In this document: in pieces, positions 1 to 13,869 of the stretch
Layout of the letters: every line of letters begins with the position of its first letter
Position numbering within the stretch: position 1 is the first letter of the stretch
Assembly (NCBI GenBank): GCA_902806575.1
Contig: CADCXD010000002.1
Location: forward strand, 3,658,001-3,722,000
Length of the DNA: 64,000 bases
Source: Jackrogersella multiformis
Lineage: Eukaryota; Ascomycota; Sordariomycetes; Xylariales; Hypoxylaceae
Direction: 5' to 3'
Position numbers and translations under genes: made by a program
Notes under the pieces: generated by a model
Databases searched by the model: none
Seen by the model: only the letters and a program-made list of their open reading frames with translations
Told to the model about the DNA's origin: nothing

Positions 1-3000
1 TAAAGTATATTATATTAATATTATTTATTAATTTTATTATTACGTACGTTATTATAATTATAAAGGAAATTTTATATTTTATTATTTCGTAAATATTTAA
101 GTTAAGTATTTATATTTTAACTTTATTATTTATTAATTTATAAAACCTTAAATTGTTTTTTTTATTAAACGATAAATAATTTTTTAAGTTTTTAATAATA
201 TTTTTTTTATAAAATCTTAAAGTTAAAAGTAAATTTAAAGAAAATCGCCGTTTATAAAAACTTATTAAAATTAAATAATATTTTAATATATAGTTTTTTA
301 TTAAGATATTTAAAATAAAAAATATATTATTTTAAGATTTTTTTTTTCTTAAATTATTTTAATTTAATAACGATAATATTAGAATTTTTTATAACTTTTA
401 AAATTATAAAATAATTATATAAAACGTTTTTAATATTAATAATATTAAAGTTAATTTTAATAATTTTTTCATATAATTTATTAAGTTTTATTAAAAAATA
501 TACGATAATTATTATATTATTTAAATATTTATTATTATTAATACGAGTAATTAAATTATTAATAAAAATTAGATTTAAAATTAATATAATATAATTTAAT
601 TTAATTTAATTAATATAATATTAATAAATAAATTTAAAACGTAATTATTTAATATATATAAAATAATTAAACTTAATAAAAAATTATTAATAAATTAAAT
701 TTATATTAAAAAATCTTAAATTAATGATTTTTTTAGAAAAAAATATATGAATTTTACATATATTAACGTAAAAATTTACCGTTAATTTAATAATTTAAAG
801 GTTTATATTTAAACCGTTTTTAATAAATTAATTAATATTAATTTTATTTTAAAAAATATTAAAAAATATGTTATATTAAAAATGTTAATTAAACTAAGTT
901 TTTTCGATTAAAAAAACTTAATATATTTTAAATTATTATTTATTAAATATTTTAATTCGAAAGTTCGAATAAAAAACTTTTTTTTTATAATTTCTTTTAC
1001 GAGTTTAAATTAAAAGAATAATTAAAAAGGTTTAAGTATAATTTAATTTTATTAAAGTTAACCATTTTATATTTAAAAATAATAAAAGAAAAATTTCTTT
1101 TAAAAAAATTACTAGAATATTTAATAATAATTTAAGTAATTCCGATTTTAATAATTAATTTTAAAACTTTAAATTACTTAAAAACTTTTTTAAAAAATTA
1201 TCCCGAGGTAATTTTACGTTTTTAAATAATAATAAAAACCTTTTAAAGTTTTAAACTTAATAAATAAAAGTTAAAATATATTTAAAAACGTATATAAAAA
1301 GTTTTCTTAAAGATTTTTATTATATTAATTAAATTAAATCGTTATTATTTAAAAAATATAATTATAATATTAATAACGTAAAAGATTTTAATATTTAAAT
1401 AATATATATTATTATTTTTTAAAAAAGTATCGTAACTTAAAAAAAAGATTTTTAAATTTAAATAAAGATTTTTTTATTATTATTTAAAAAATAAGTTAAA
1501 TATATGAAAATATGTTAATTAATCCCGGTATTTTAAGAAAAAAAAGGCTTATTTTAATTTAAAGGTTTTTAAAGTTAAGTTAAATTAACCGCGGAAAAGA
1601 AAATCATTTTAATTTAAGTTAAAATTAATTTTTAAGAAATAACGATAAATTTAAAAATAAAAGTAAGTTAAGATTAAATTAAAAAAATAAGGTTTAATTT
1701 AATAATAAAAATATTTTAAAAGAAATTAATTAAATAAATATAAATTAAAAAAAATCTTATTAACGTTATAAACGCGATAATTATTAATTTTATTTTATTT
1801 TATTAAAAAAACGTTAATAATAAAGATTTATTATTAAATTTAAATAAAGTTTTTTTTATAAAACGATCTTAAAATAATAATATTTAATTTATATTTTTAT
1901 TAAAAAAAAATTACGAATAAATATAACTTTACGAGAATTGTTTTATTTAAAATTAACTTTAAAATATAAACTTATTATTAATATAATATTAATATATAAT
2001 AAAAAAAACATTAAATATAAATATTATTAAATTTAAAAAGTTTAATTTTAATAATATCTTTTTTTAAAATAAAGAAATAAAAGTTATTAATTATTAAAAA
2101 ATAATATATATAACTTATATTAACTTTTAATTTAATTTAAATTCTTTTTATAAAATATTATTATATTAATCTTTTTATTTTTTATTATTAAAAAAACTAT
2201 TTCTTTAAAATTAACTTCGAGTTAAACGTTTTAAATAACGAATATAATATTATTATATTATAATAATAAATGGAAATTTATAAACTTATAAACTTTTTTT
2301 ATTATCGGAAATATTATATTAATTCTACTTTATATAACCCGGGAAAATTAATTAACATAACGATAATAAAAAATATTAAAATAAATAAAACGTTAAAAAA
2401 CGTTTTTAAGGAATTTTATAAATTTATATATATTATAATAAAGAAAGTAAAATAACGTTTCTTAAATTATTAATTATAAAATTATATTATTAATTTTTAA
2501 AAAGAAAAAACGCTTTTTTAAGAATCTTTTTATATTATAAATAAATAAAAATTCGATACGTTAAAACCATAATTAAACGAAATATTTAATAATTAATTTT
2601 ATTTTATATAATATTTATAATATTTATAAATAAATTAAATCTTTAAAACTTTTATTAACTTATAATAAATTATAAAAATTTAAATAATATTATTATTTTT
2701 ATTTAATATTTTATACCTTTAATATTTAAATTATAAAATAATTTATTAAAATCGATTTTAAATTAAAATTTTACCTTATTAAAATTAAAAAAAAATAATT
2801 AAAAAATAACTTTTCGATATAAATATAATTCTTTTATTTATATAAACATTATAAAAAAATTTATAAAATACCACCTTATAATTAACTCGTAAAAATACTT
2901 TTATAAAATTTAAAAAAAAAATTTCCTTAATTATATTATTAAAATTAATAATATCTTAATAATATAAAATAAAATTAATTACATTAATAATTAAAAAACG

Positions 3001-5160
3001 TTTAAATTATTAAAAAAAATTTAATAATTTATCGACTTCGTAAACTTTTATTAATAATTTATAAAAAAATTCTTGAAAATAATAAAACTAATTATTAACG
3101 TAAATAAAAAATTAAAAAAAATTAAAAAAATAAACAAATCCTTTAAAAAACTTAAGTTTCGTTTTATTTAAACCTTTATTATAATTTATTTTAATTTTTT
3201 AAAATAAACTTATATTAAAATTAATACTTTAAATTATACCATTAACGTTGTTTTTTTTTAAAAAAATTAAAAAAATAAACTTAAACTTATAACTTATTAT
3301 TTTCGTAAATTTATATTAATAAAAATAAATTATAAAATTTATAATAAAGAATTATTAACTATAATAAACTTATTTAAAAAATAATATTAATATTAAATTA
3401 AAATTTATTTAAATTATTAAAACTTAACTTACTTTATAATAATTAAAATTTTAAATTAATATTAAACTTAATAAATATAAAAACTTTTATTATATTAATT
3501 TATTATTAATTATTAATTAAATAAATAAAATAATAAAACTAATATTCTTTTAAAATTATTATAATATTAACTTATAAAATTAATCTTATAAAATAAATAT
3601 TTTTTATACTTTTAAAAAACTTTATTCGCTTTTTTAATAATTATCCTCGTTATATTAAAAAAACTTTATAATTTTATTACACTTAATTAAACTTTTAACT
3701 TTATTAAATAATTAAAAAAAGTAATTATTAATAATTTAAAATATATTATATAAATTAAAAATCCTTTTAAAAACGTTATTTTATAAAATAACATTTTATA
3801 TTAAAATTCTTTTTTTAAATACTTACGAAATTTTAAAAAGAAATTTTTTCTATTAAATATAATACTTTTATCGTTAAATATATAAGAATAAATAAAACCT
3901 TAAAATTAATTACTTAAAACTTTTAATAATTAAACATTAAAAGTATTATTTAAAATATTAATAAAATAAAATCCCTTATTATATTTTATATAAATATTTT
4001 TAATTAATAATAATAAATTTTTTTATTATTAACTTTCTTTTATTAAACGATTATAATTTTATTTAAATAATAATAAATTTATTCTTTAATATATTATACT
4101 TTATTTCTTTTAAAATAAAATAAATTTTTTTATTAAATAATATTAAAAATTACATAATATACCTTTAAATATTATTTTTAATAAAGATTTTAAATTTACG
4201 TTTTATATTTAAAAAGATTTTCTTAAATTAATAAATAAATAAAACACTTTAATTAAATTTTAAAAGTTTATCTTAAAACTTTTATTAATTATAAAATAAA
4301 TAATTAAAAAAATTTATTTATAATTATAAAATTTACTTATAATAATATTTTTTTTATTAATATAATTTACCTTTTTTATATTAATTATAATTTTTTATAA
4401 ATATTTTACGTAATTTTAAAAATAAATTATATATATATTAAATAATATAAAAATATCTTAATTTTTAAAATAAATTAACTCGTAATATTAAACGTAAAAA
4501 ATATTAAAATTAAACGTTTCGTTAAAAAATTAAATAAAATTTTTTTAAGCTTTTTTAAAATTTAATAAATAATTTTCCTTATTATAATAAAACTTATTTT
4601 TCTTAAAAATATATATATATATAACTTATTTTATATTTTATTTATTAAATTTTATTACGTTAATAATTAAAAACTTTTTAATCTTAATTAAATTTTACGT
4701 ATAATAACCCCGATAAAGTTTAAAAATTATTAAATAAAATAAATAATAAACTTTATTAAAAATTAAAGTAAAATAAAATATCTTATAAAATAAAAAAATT
4801 AATTAATTAAAAAACATTAAACTTAAAAACTTTATAAATATATATTTAATAAAAAAGTAAAAATAATAATTAAATTATTTTATAAATAATATATTAATAA
4901 ACTTTACGATTTTATAATTATATAATATATTTAAAAATAAATATTAAAAAAAATTTAATACTATACGAATAAACTTTATAAAATAAAATATAATTAATAT
5001 ATATATATAAATTAATAAATATAAAATATATTAAAACCTATAAAATAAAATTATTAAATAAAATTAATTAAAAAACTTAATTAATATATATAAAACTAAA
5101 TTAATAAGATTAAGAAAGCGTTAATAACGTTTAAAAAATATTTAAATTATATATATATAA
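1..5160. repeat. Extremely AT-rich, RIP-mutated repeat block
   Basis: The block is almost entirely A and T. The few remaining C and G bases sit mainly in CG, AC/CT or CC/GG steps, while CA and TG dinucleotides are nearly absent on both strands. That is the end state of repeat-induced point mutation, which turns CpA into TpA in duplicated DNA. No reading frame of meaningful length survives; the 61-codon frame at 2270 is composed of Lys, Ile, Asn, Tyr and Phe as expected from AT-only DNA. The source transposon cannot be named. Composition changes within a few tens of bases at about 5160. It may be part of a larger heterochromatic island, centromere or subtelomere; no TTAGGG telomere repeat is present. 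Confidence 0.9.
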
Positions 5161-8100
5161 ATCATTACGCCTCACTTTATAAAAAGAAAAGAAAGGCAAA
5201 GACCTTAAGACCATAGAGAATTATTATTCAAAATTAAACTACAGTTCCAAGCTCTATTACCCTTATCACAGCTATCATGTCCCCTGATATTATCTTAAAT
5301 GTATAGGGGATAATATAAGTATCCTAAGAAAGGATATCATTACCAGGAAGGTAACTGGTACAGAGCTATGATACAAATTTAATTAAGTATATCCCTAGGT
5401 AGGTTAGAGACTCAGCAATTCCTAAAGCTCCTTCGATAGACTTAAGTTTTGACCTTATATCCTTATATAAGATAAATTGAGGATATGAAGTTCGCTCTCT
5501 TGATTCTCACAGGTGAGACTCACATAACTAGCTCTGTACAAATATTAATTAGAAGATCTGGAACAAGACAAGAGCATCAACCCCTATCCCTAACTCTTAG
5601 ACCAGCAAGACAACTAAGGTTAACGAGAGCAATGCTGGTTAGTCTTTAAGCCTTATGTTAGGAGCCAGTATGTCTATCACATAAATGAATTAGTGGAGTC
5701 ATAATATGATGAGAGGGACTTGTTAAATTCAAGATGTCGAAGGTAAGAAAAGGGGAGGGCGTGAGAACAAATGTCACCAGAGAACGATTGGTTTTCTTGA
5801 ACTCTAAGTTAACTAGGTATGATAATAGTAACTTTAGTATTTCTGTTGACTGTTTAACCTGGAGTTTTAGTCCAACGGATTAAAGGTGATTTATGAATAT
5901 TATAGGTACCTAGTTTCATTGTTTCCTCTTAACACAAATAATGTCTACCTACCTCTAGGTACTATTAGGTGAATTCACGACAACCTCGCATCGATTATGG
6001 ACAGCACCATAGTTCATAATTGTTCCTTTTCCTAAAGGCGATAATCAACTATCCAAATTATTTATCGCTTTCACATCACCACCTTACCTTAAACTCCGGT
6101 TCAATCACCTACCTTAAGTAATCTTGATTTATTACTAACTTAAATCGATATTCATCTAGACTAGTCATCTCCCACACGCAGGAAAAGACATAGAAATTGC
6201 GCTATTGCAGCTTTACCCCCGTCAAGTCTAAAGTACCGAGGTACACACCTGTCAATGCTAAGCTACCGTGATGATGATGATGATGAGTTTGTTTGCGTCA
6301 GGGAGGACGTATGCATCTATCTAAAGCTACATACATCTAAGCGTTTTATAACGCAAAGGACGTCCAGAGTACCCCTAAGGGCAGAGCTGGAGTGTCGCCT
6401 GACATAAGAAACGAGCTAAGCTACCGTGAAAGGTTTAGCACGTAGTACTATAACCTAAGCAAATACAAGAGGCGTGTACGCCAATACTATGATTCAAGGG
6501 GAATAATCAAACTAGTCTGTCTTCTAGCTGGCTAATGTAATGTCAATTGCTATTTATAACTACTTCTTAACTAGACCTGTAGATCTAGCTACTGATCCTG
6601 CCGTTACTGTTTACCGGCCCCGAAGGCAGTAGCTACAATTCACATAGTTAAATGAAGAGGACCTTTCTTCCGTGTTGTTTTACCTTTCGAGTGGAAACAT
6701 GACTTTTCAACTACCTTAAATAATGATATGATCCTTTCATTACCTGGATAAATTGTCGCCAATGGTGGTTCGTCTTGTTTGAAGCCCTCCCTATTTGACC
6801 CTTCCGCGTTCAGAGATAATATGAGTAGCGCGTTGTAGTTTAACCTTTAATGATAATCGAGGACCAATGTCACTTAAAACATGAGACCTATGAACTGTGT
6901 CCAGTGCAAAGGTATATTGATATAAGGATATTATGTTGCAAATAAATCGGTTCATGATAGGGGTGATATATCCTTGAATCACTGCGCTCTCTTCTATTTT
7001 AGGTTAAAGGTTATTAAGGATGGAATTGTATTTCATGTTACGTGTAATACCCGTGGTTGGTGATTTAACTTCAGTGCTTGAATAATGCGTAACTGCACTG
7101 GCAATCCAATTGGCTATTAAACAGCTGGATTGTATGTTCGAGCAACGTTAATCACATATTTTTAAGCTTATAGTTTAAGAAGAAATATATCATAAGGTAT
7201 TTATGATATCTCATAAAGACCAAGGTTGTGAAGGTAGTCTTGAACGTAAATTTGTATATCATCTTAGTGATATGTCGTTAAATGCAAGATAGCCTCAATT
7301 AGGGATCGCAAAATCCTAAGAAAAAATCATTATTAGAACTAAAATGGCACACATAGAACTTAACACGACGTCTAATGGGCATCGCCTCTCGGTGGTATTC
7401 CCGTAAGGCTATCTCGTACTTCGGAACATCCTTCTTTCGATCTCGGTATATGAATAACGAGGCTCTGTCTCGTGATATAAACCTAAGCATCACCAAGATC
7501 GGCGGGGCCGGCAAATGCCGCATGCGGACGTCGTATAACAATATGAGGAATATACGTGTAATATGCGATAAAAGGTCTCCATTTTGTTATGCTAGAGGGT
7601 TAAAGGATAATATGGGTAATATACATATACCTATATCAATGTAACTGCCTAAGGAGGTATGTAAGGTGCGTTAGAAAAAATGTGATGACAATGTCTAAAT
7701 ATAATATATTTTAGGTATTGAGTCGAAAAAGGTGAATTGAAGATTAATACCACGCGGCTCGAATATCGCTTGTTCTGTTCTTGTCACACCCAGCTATGTA
7801 CAACCCAGCTCTATAACCTAGCTATGTACACACCTAGATGAGATATTTAATAATATCATCGATTTGAGGAAGGACAAAAAAGATGTGGCATCCAATAATA
7901 ATACCCTCGTACAGGGCGCGGGGCGTTATTATGTATTCCGGTATCTACACTAGGTTACCCTAGGTTAGGTGTGTAGGTGGTTTCTATTTTTATCGCAATC
8001 CACCTGAGCATTCGTAGATGCTTAAGTAATACCGCTGTATTATGTACTTAAGTACCTAAGGTACTGTCGCAAAAGAAGGTTACTTCGAAGCCTCGGTACG

Positions 8101-9587
8101 GTTAGTTGGGGCTAGTTTTGGCCCCTTGGCAAGGTGCTAGGACACTAAACCTTACTAAGTACGGAAAGGTGTGATCAGCCGCAGTCCAATCCATGGGTCT
8201 TTTCCTTTTTCCGGCAGAGCCCCAGTTTTATTTCGTCTGACATACACGACGGATCGTTCCCGTCTGGGCTATTATTTCCATCTTTTTCATCTTTTTCCTC
8301 CATAATCAAATTGACGCAGAACATCGTATCCAGGCTTCCAGGCAAGCAGGTAGGAAGCCATATTAAATAAAATACAGATGGTCCGTGGCAAGAGGCTCTG
8401 AAACATTTAGAGTATCCTCTTGTATCCCCTCTTACATCCTCTATCGAGTCGAAATCTTCATTCGCGCCCTACGACGTCAAGATTTTTCAGCTTTGATCAA
8501 GTAAGTAGGTATTCGAAGTTCATCCTACACTAGTCTGCCTAGCTACCTAGCATACACAGTAGACTCTCAGACCAACGGCTGCTAGGAAGTATCCATCTAC
8601 TATGTACATAATAGTGTATAATCGACCCTGGTTGAAAGGATCTAGAACCCTTCACCTTTAACTGCTTCACGTACCTTGTCATCAACACAAGCGACGTTGT
8701 CAGCAAGGGGCTGAACCAATTACAACTGTCATTATCGTTCAGGGTTTTGATCCTATCTCGATTTTCAAAAGTTCCATTTATCTACCTAGGTACTCACTAA
8801 TAGTACCTGTCCGTTATGCTCCTTCATAGTGAAGCACTATTGTCTATTGTTCAGTAGATGGTAGGGCTACCGGATGTGCAGTCGACAGCCCTACGTCGAC
8901 GTGGTATTACATTGCTGCGATTACAGGCCATTTGTATACCAACTTGGCAAAAACGTTACTGCGATAATACGACCATTCGCATAATGTACATCACCCTCAA
9001 GGCTTTACCCTACTTCGGGGTGCATTCTCGTTTACTATCGTGGAATTTGGCCGAGACCACACACGCATGCACCATGGTACCGCATAGCATCATAAGCTTA
9101 AGATATCCAATAATATGTAGTCCTCGAGCATTCACCGAGAAAGGCCCCAGGCTCGCCAGTAAATCCGTTCGCACATAACCATGGCTAAGTACATAGTAGC
9201 GATTTTAAACCATCAGCATGGTTCCTTTCAGTATCACTCACCAGTCGTCTACGTAAAGGCCGGGGCAAAACGGGGGTTCCGCCATTATTAGGGCTACCTA
9301 CATTACAGTTACTGTGCTGTATGTCTTCGAATAGAAGGCGTGGAGGCACGGATGCTTTTATGGGTTGGTGTTGATCTCCATAGGCTGATAGATTGCTGAT
9401 GGTGCCATCCATCCTCTCCGCTACCTAGTTAGAGGCGCAGCCCGACTCCGTGGCTTACCGCACGCTGGCCTGGTTGGCGCGCACTTGCGACAATATAGTA
9501 CACGGACCCGCATCGACGGCGCACCTCTCATCTCATTCCCTATCGGGTACAAGCTGAGAAGCTGACAGGCCGGGCTAACGACTACCC
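5161..9587. other. Intergenic, no convincing gene
   Basis: Composition becomes normal immediately after the AT-rich block. The open frames here (for example 89 codons at 7375 and 106 codons at 8858) lack recognisable domains and overlap equally long frames on the other strand. Small simple repeats occur, including GATGAT at about 6272-6290 and repeated CAGCTATGTACA-like units near 7793-7835. It may hold older transposon debris; I recognise none. Confidence 0.6.
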
Positions 9588-9665
9588 CCTGCTTCTCGCT
9601 ATTTCCCCTTCTTTCCTCTCACGCCCGCAATAGGTATTCTCTCATTTTCTTCATTTCTTCTTCGT
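9588..9665 (+). promoter_or_regulatory. Pyrimidine-rich promoter/leader tract
   Basis: A run rich in C and T lies about 170-250 bases upstream of the ATG at 9838. Such tracts commonly mark the core promoter or transcription start in filamentous fungi. The assignment rests on composition and position only. Confidence 0.4.
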
Positions 9666-9837
9666 TTTCGGCCTTGCTTGGTGTTTTTCGACCAAGTTTC
9701 CATACGCAGACACACGAAATCGAGTGTGCTTGGCTGGGATACCTTTCGGAATCGGATATGTGCTAAGGTTTGGATGTGTTTGGGCTTCTGGGAGTTTTAC
9801 CGACGACGACGACAACCTGGCATTTGCTCGCACAACA

Positions 9838-11152
9838 ATGCGGTTCGATGTCTCGACATTCGGGATCCTAGCCTGTTTATCAGGATTGGTGATGGCGGAG
9901 GATGCCGATTCGGCTAGTCATGGAGCAATGTTTGCCGAGATTGGGACGGGGACGACAGGTTCATCGACGAACGCAGTACTGCAAATACAGCCTCTTCCGA
10001 CGCCGCCAATTTATAGGTTAGGCTCGCCTGACGTTGTTATAACCTACGGAAAGGGGCCAGGTATTCGGGAGTTGACCGTTACCTCAATTAACCTGAGGCG
10101 ATATGAGGACAACACCACCATTGCGATGGGAGAATCGAATGGTTCTTCGGCTTCGCCAGCTAAGAGGAGGGCTTTTCCCCCGGGCGAAATGTCATCAGGA
10201 CGGAGGGATGACCTCCCGTCAAATTTGCCTCCAGATACCTTTCAAAGTATGCTTATCATTGAATAAAAGTGCTAATAATTATAAGCCGAAATACTGACGA
10301 GTTCTGATAGTAACTGAGGAGACTCTAACTCTCAAATTGGGAATCGATATGATCAGGACATATGGCAGCAATATCGGAAAGCCTTTATATTATGAATTCA
10401 AGTGGAAAACCTCTAGTTCTAGTGGCACAAGCTATAGCCAACTGATAGCGGTCTACCTTGAGGGTAATTCCGTAGTCGCGGCTAACGCCATTCAAGCAAC
10501 GAACTTAAATTCAAGGCCGGCGCTGGAGGAAGAGATCGATGGCTCCGGGACCGACCCCGATAGCACAGTTGCAACCACTGGCTCCGCCGCCGCAACATCA
10601 ACCGCGTCGATAGCGGCAGCGTCTAGCGGCGGAGGCGGGCTGAACACCGGCGCCATAGCCGGCATCGCGGTGGCGTGCTCCGTCGCGGGTCTCCTCCTCA
10701 TCGCGTTCATCGCGTGGTTCTTTTTCTTCCGCCGCCGGGCCAAGCGCAGCCGCGTCCGCAGCGGGTCGGACTACGCGGCGGGCTCGGGCTCGGGCACGCA
10801 CGCCATGGTGCTCGACAAGGAGGCGATCGGGATATCGGAGTCGTCGCCACAGTCAGCGTACCCCGACGACGGCGGGCGGCTGCACGACCCGGCGCGCAGG
10901 AGCGGCGTGCCGCCGTACTCGGACCGCGGAGCCTCGCCCTCGGGCGGCGCCGCGTTCGCGTCAAACAGCGAGACGGACCTCGCGTCGCTGGACCACGCCA
11001 GCACCGCGCCGCCCCAGCAGTCCCGCTACGCGCACCTGATCGAGGAGGGCATGACCGACTCCGAGATCCGCAGGCTCGAGGAGGAGGAGCGCCACCTGGA
11101 CGCCGCCATCGAGGACGCGGGCAGGGGCAGCCGCGCAGGGCAACAGCCGTGA
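9838..11152 (+). CDS. Secreted-type single-pass membrane protein with acidic cytoplasmic tail
   Basis: Two exons, 9838-10246 and 10311-11152, joined across a 64-base intron (GTATGC donor, TGATAG acceptor), give 416 residues. The start is taken at 9838 because it opens with a signal-peptide-like stretch (MRFDVSTFGILACLSGLVMA); an upstream in-frame ATG at 9724 lacks one. An extracellular part of about 210 residues follows, then a Ser/Thr/Ala/Gly-rich stalk, one transmembrane helix (GAIAGIAVACSVAGLLLIAF) and a stop-transfer RRRAKRSR. The tail is disordered and Ser/Pro-rich and ends in a charged helix (DSEIRRLEEEERHLDAAIE). The layout resembles fungal Wsc/Mid2-type wall sensors, but no WSC cysteine domain is visible, so I call it only a conserved fungal membrane protein. 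Confidence 0.8.
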
Positions 11153-12412
11153 TCTGGTCCGTGCCTGTGCGTGTGCCTGGGGGGGGGAAGGGTTCTTTTT
11201 CTTGTTCGCGGTGCTTTGAAGCCGGCGGTGTTGGAGTTTTGCGGGATTCGATGCGAGTCGAGTCGAGTTCTTATAGCGTAGTATTAATCTTTATGTAGGT
11301 GGTGTATGGGTGGGTGTGTAGGTGCAGTGAGTGGGTGAGAGTGAGTAGGTGGGCGAGCGAGAGAGCGTGAGAGAGAAGACTACCCCCTTATGCGTATATA
11401 TCATTTTGCATTGCACATTCGTTACATCCTTTTGTCTACCCTACCCCAATTAGTGAGGAACGACATTCTACATGTTACATTTTACGTGTTGTTGTTGCGG
11501 GTGATGGTGTGAGATGTTTGATGTACCTCGTAGCACTGACCTAGGCACTGACCTGGACTTAAATGCACTGAATCAAGCTGGGTTGGGCGTACGATGCGGT
11601 ATGGATATTATCTGGTGAAATCCTTACCAGACTGGTCTTAATAAGGATGGGAAAATAGGGATGGGAAAATAGTAGGTTAGTAGACTTCAGACCTGGCCAG
11701 CTTGTATGCATAAATGACTTTGCTGGGTTTTATACTTACCTGTCTATAGATAGGCTGGTAGGTGTGTATAAGGTCGGCTTTGGGATGTCGATGTCGCCGT
11801 GTCGCATGCGAATATATCGATGTGTTACCTAATCACGTGCTTGCATATTCGATATCTGTAGAAATCTGGAGGTTGTGAAGGAGCGAGAGTTGAGCCTGCT
11901 CTTCGTATTACGGTACCTAGGTAATGTTACAGTGGTTCTAGGTGAAGTAGGTGCGTATGCAATGGCTACCTACCTGGTAAGATATCGACGTGATTCACTT
12001 CGACCCCTATCACGCAAGCCATCACCGTCAAATATATCGCTATCCGAGGCTCTCACATAGCCTTAGCATACGAAACAAGGGCGGCACTTATAAGCACCCC
12101 CTGAAAACGCATTCAAACTCGCGCGGTTCATTAGGTCATACATATCGTAGTATTACAGCGGGCTCTAGTCCCGACGCCGCCAGGCTATAGCAATCAATCG
12201 CAGACACAAAATACAATGCACGCAGCGGGGAATAGAACACCGGCCCATCATCCGTAGTTCCCAAAGCTTCGGAGCCTTTCAAGTACCTAGGTAAATCCCT
12301 CCCCCCTTTTCCCCTTTTGATTGATTTGATAATAGTACCAGCACGACAAGACTTGATTAAACTTCGCCACATAGCTCCTTTTTGATTCTGGAGGGGTGGT
12401 GAGCTTTGGTTA
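11153..12412. other. Intergenic between convergent genes
   Basis: Holds the 3' ends of the upstream membrane-protein gene and of TVP23. GT/GA-rich low-complexity sequence follows the first stop codon (about 11290-11375). A short TACCTAGGTA-type palindrome lies near 12283-12293. No gene seen. Confidence 0.6.
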
Positions 12413-13240
12413 CTAGCGCCCGAAGGTGAAGAGCCGGCCGACCATGTTGCTGGCGAGGCTCCCGGCGAGGTTGCCCGAGTACAGGGCGCTGCCGGCGAGG
12501 TTGGAGGCTTGGCTGAACTTGTCGCAGCGCGAGAAGGCGAGGGTGTTGGTTATGGTCAGGGTGATGGCAATGGCTGTGTTGGGGGTTGTATGTTAGCTTC
12601 GGCTTCTCTCCGGTTTCTCGTGTTATGAGGCAAAGGGTGGATATATATATGGATGTATGGAGGTATATATATATATATATATATATGTGGGCGATGCGGA
12701 GAACGTACCGACGAGAGGCAACCACATGAACTTCATCCTCACGAGGGCCAGTATGGCGAGGGCTACCCACAGCACGGGCTGGGCGTAGATGGCGAGCCAG
12801 AAGAAGCGGCTGTCGGTAGGGTTGATCTGGCGCGTGGCAGGGTCGCTGCTCTCGAACACCCAGCGGCTGTCGCCCGAGGACGGGTCGACCTCGTTCCACC
12901 AGCGCAGCCCGACGAGCCGCCGCCCCGCGATGTTCTTGAGGTAGTAGAAGTCGGCCGCCAGCAGCAGGATCGTGACGATGAAGATGAGCACCATGTTGTC
13001 GGTGAAGATGACGCCGAAGAGGTAGACGAGGAGGGAGGCTGCGGGCGGGCGGATGGAGATGTCAGCAGCTGTGTCTGCGGAGTATATGCTATAATACCTA
13101 GGTGCCGAGTACGGACTGTGAGTAGGTAGATAGTATAATTAAAACTTACAGATGCGGAATGAGAGGAAGGTCAGCAAGGTGATGGGATGTGAGCTCAGGC
13201 GCCAGCTCAAAGAGCCTGGCGTAACTTGCGCTGGTTCCAT
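12413..13240 (-). CDS. TVP23: Golgi apparatus membrane protein TVP23
   Basis: Three exons on the minus strand (13240-13150, 13038-12709, 12573-12413) give 193 residues, the usual length of the family. Introns have GTAAGT and GTACGT donors. It belongs to the DUF846/FAM18 family: four hydrophobic helices at about residues 20-42, 46-63, 109-131 and 134-154, with hallmark segments GLRWWNEVD, RFFWLAIYAQPVLW, and CDKFSQASNLAG followed by a C-terminal VGRLFTFGR. In yeast Tvp23 resides in late Golgi vesicles with Tvp15, Tvp18 and Yip proteins and supports vesicle trafficking. Intron 1 contains a TACCTAGGTG motif and intron 2 a (TA)n microsatellite. The first exon is short (91 bases), but its ATG gives the conserved SSHPITLLTF segment, which fixes the start. 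Confidence 0.95.
12664..12686. repeat. (TA)n microsatellite in TVP23 intron 2
   Basis: About eleven TA units lie a few bases inside the 5' half of the second TVP23 intron, with a shorter TA run nearby at 12640-12650. Confidence 0.9.
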
Positions 13241-13869
13241 TCGGTAGGGGTTGTGTTTCTTTCTCGATGGTATATGTTATATCGTGGGTAGGAGAGAAAG
13301 AGTTAATTGGACATGGCTGTTGTCGAGTTCGACGGTGTCAGTGACGGAGAAAGGTTGTGGCTACAGTAGCGAGATAATGATGATGGTGGTGGAAGCATTA
13401 CAGCATTACAGCATTACAGGACCCAGGTGCAGGTAGATATAAAGGTACCTAGGTACCTCTTAGGCAGATGGTAGGCACCTAGGTAGGTAGCTGTTAGCTG
13501 TAGGATGCGGCTGTGGCTTGCGTTGTTCCGACAGTGCGACTTCCAAAGTTTTGCGACATGCTGTCATTTGTGGCATCGAGTAATAAATATACCTGGGTTA
13601 ATGCATATCTTACATAAGCTTCGATATTATACAAAAGGGATCTTACACAGCATCCTCACCCCTTAATATCTTCACCACTTATTAATGACATTACATACTT
13701 ACACCCATATATCAATGTCAACAAGTACAACATAAATGCTCTATTTTAATTATAAACAATTAAAATCTAACCAAACATTCTTCACATATTCTCAAATGCA
13801 TACAAATAAATGCTTCCTACTCGAGGGACCTGGGTACCTAGACAAATACCCTCATCCCTCGGTTCTCGA
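13241..13869. other. Intergenic upstream of TVP23
   Basis: Sits between the 5' end of TVP23 and the 3' end of the next minus-strand gene. Contains GCATTACA repeats at about 13395-13417 and clustered TACCTAGGTA palindromes at 13443-13490. No gene seen. Confidence 0.6.

Noticed and set aside
2270..2455. 61-codon frame in the AT-rich block
   Set aside because: Made almost only of Lys, Ile, Asn, Tyr and Phe codons, as any AT-rich RIP-mutated sequence would give.
7375..7644. 89-codon frame with ATG
   Set aside because: Overlaps an 80-codon frame on the other strand, shows no domain or splice structure, and is isolated.
8858..9178. 106-codon frame
   Set aside because: No recognisable features; lies in non-coding upstream sequence.
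10675..11298. 207-codon frame overlapping the first membrane-protein gene
   Set aside because: Shadow of the GC-rich second exon; Arg/Gly/Pro-rich translation typical of the wrong frame.
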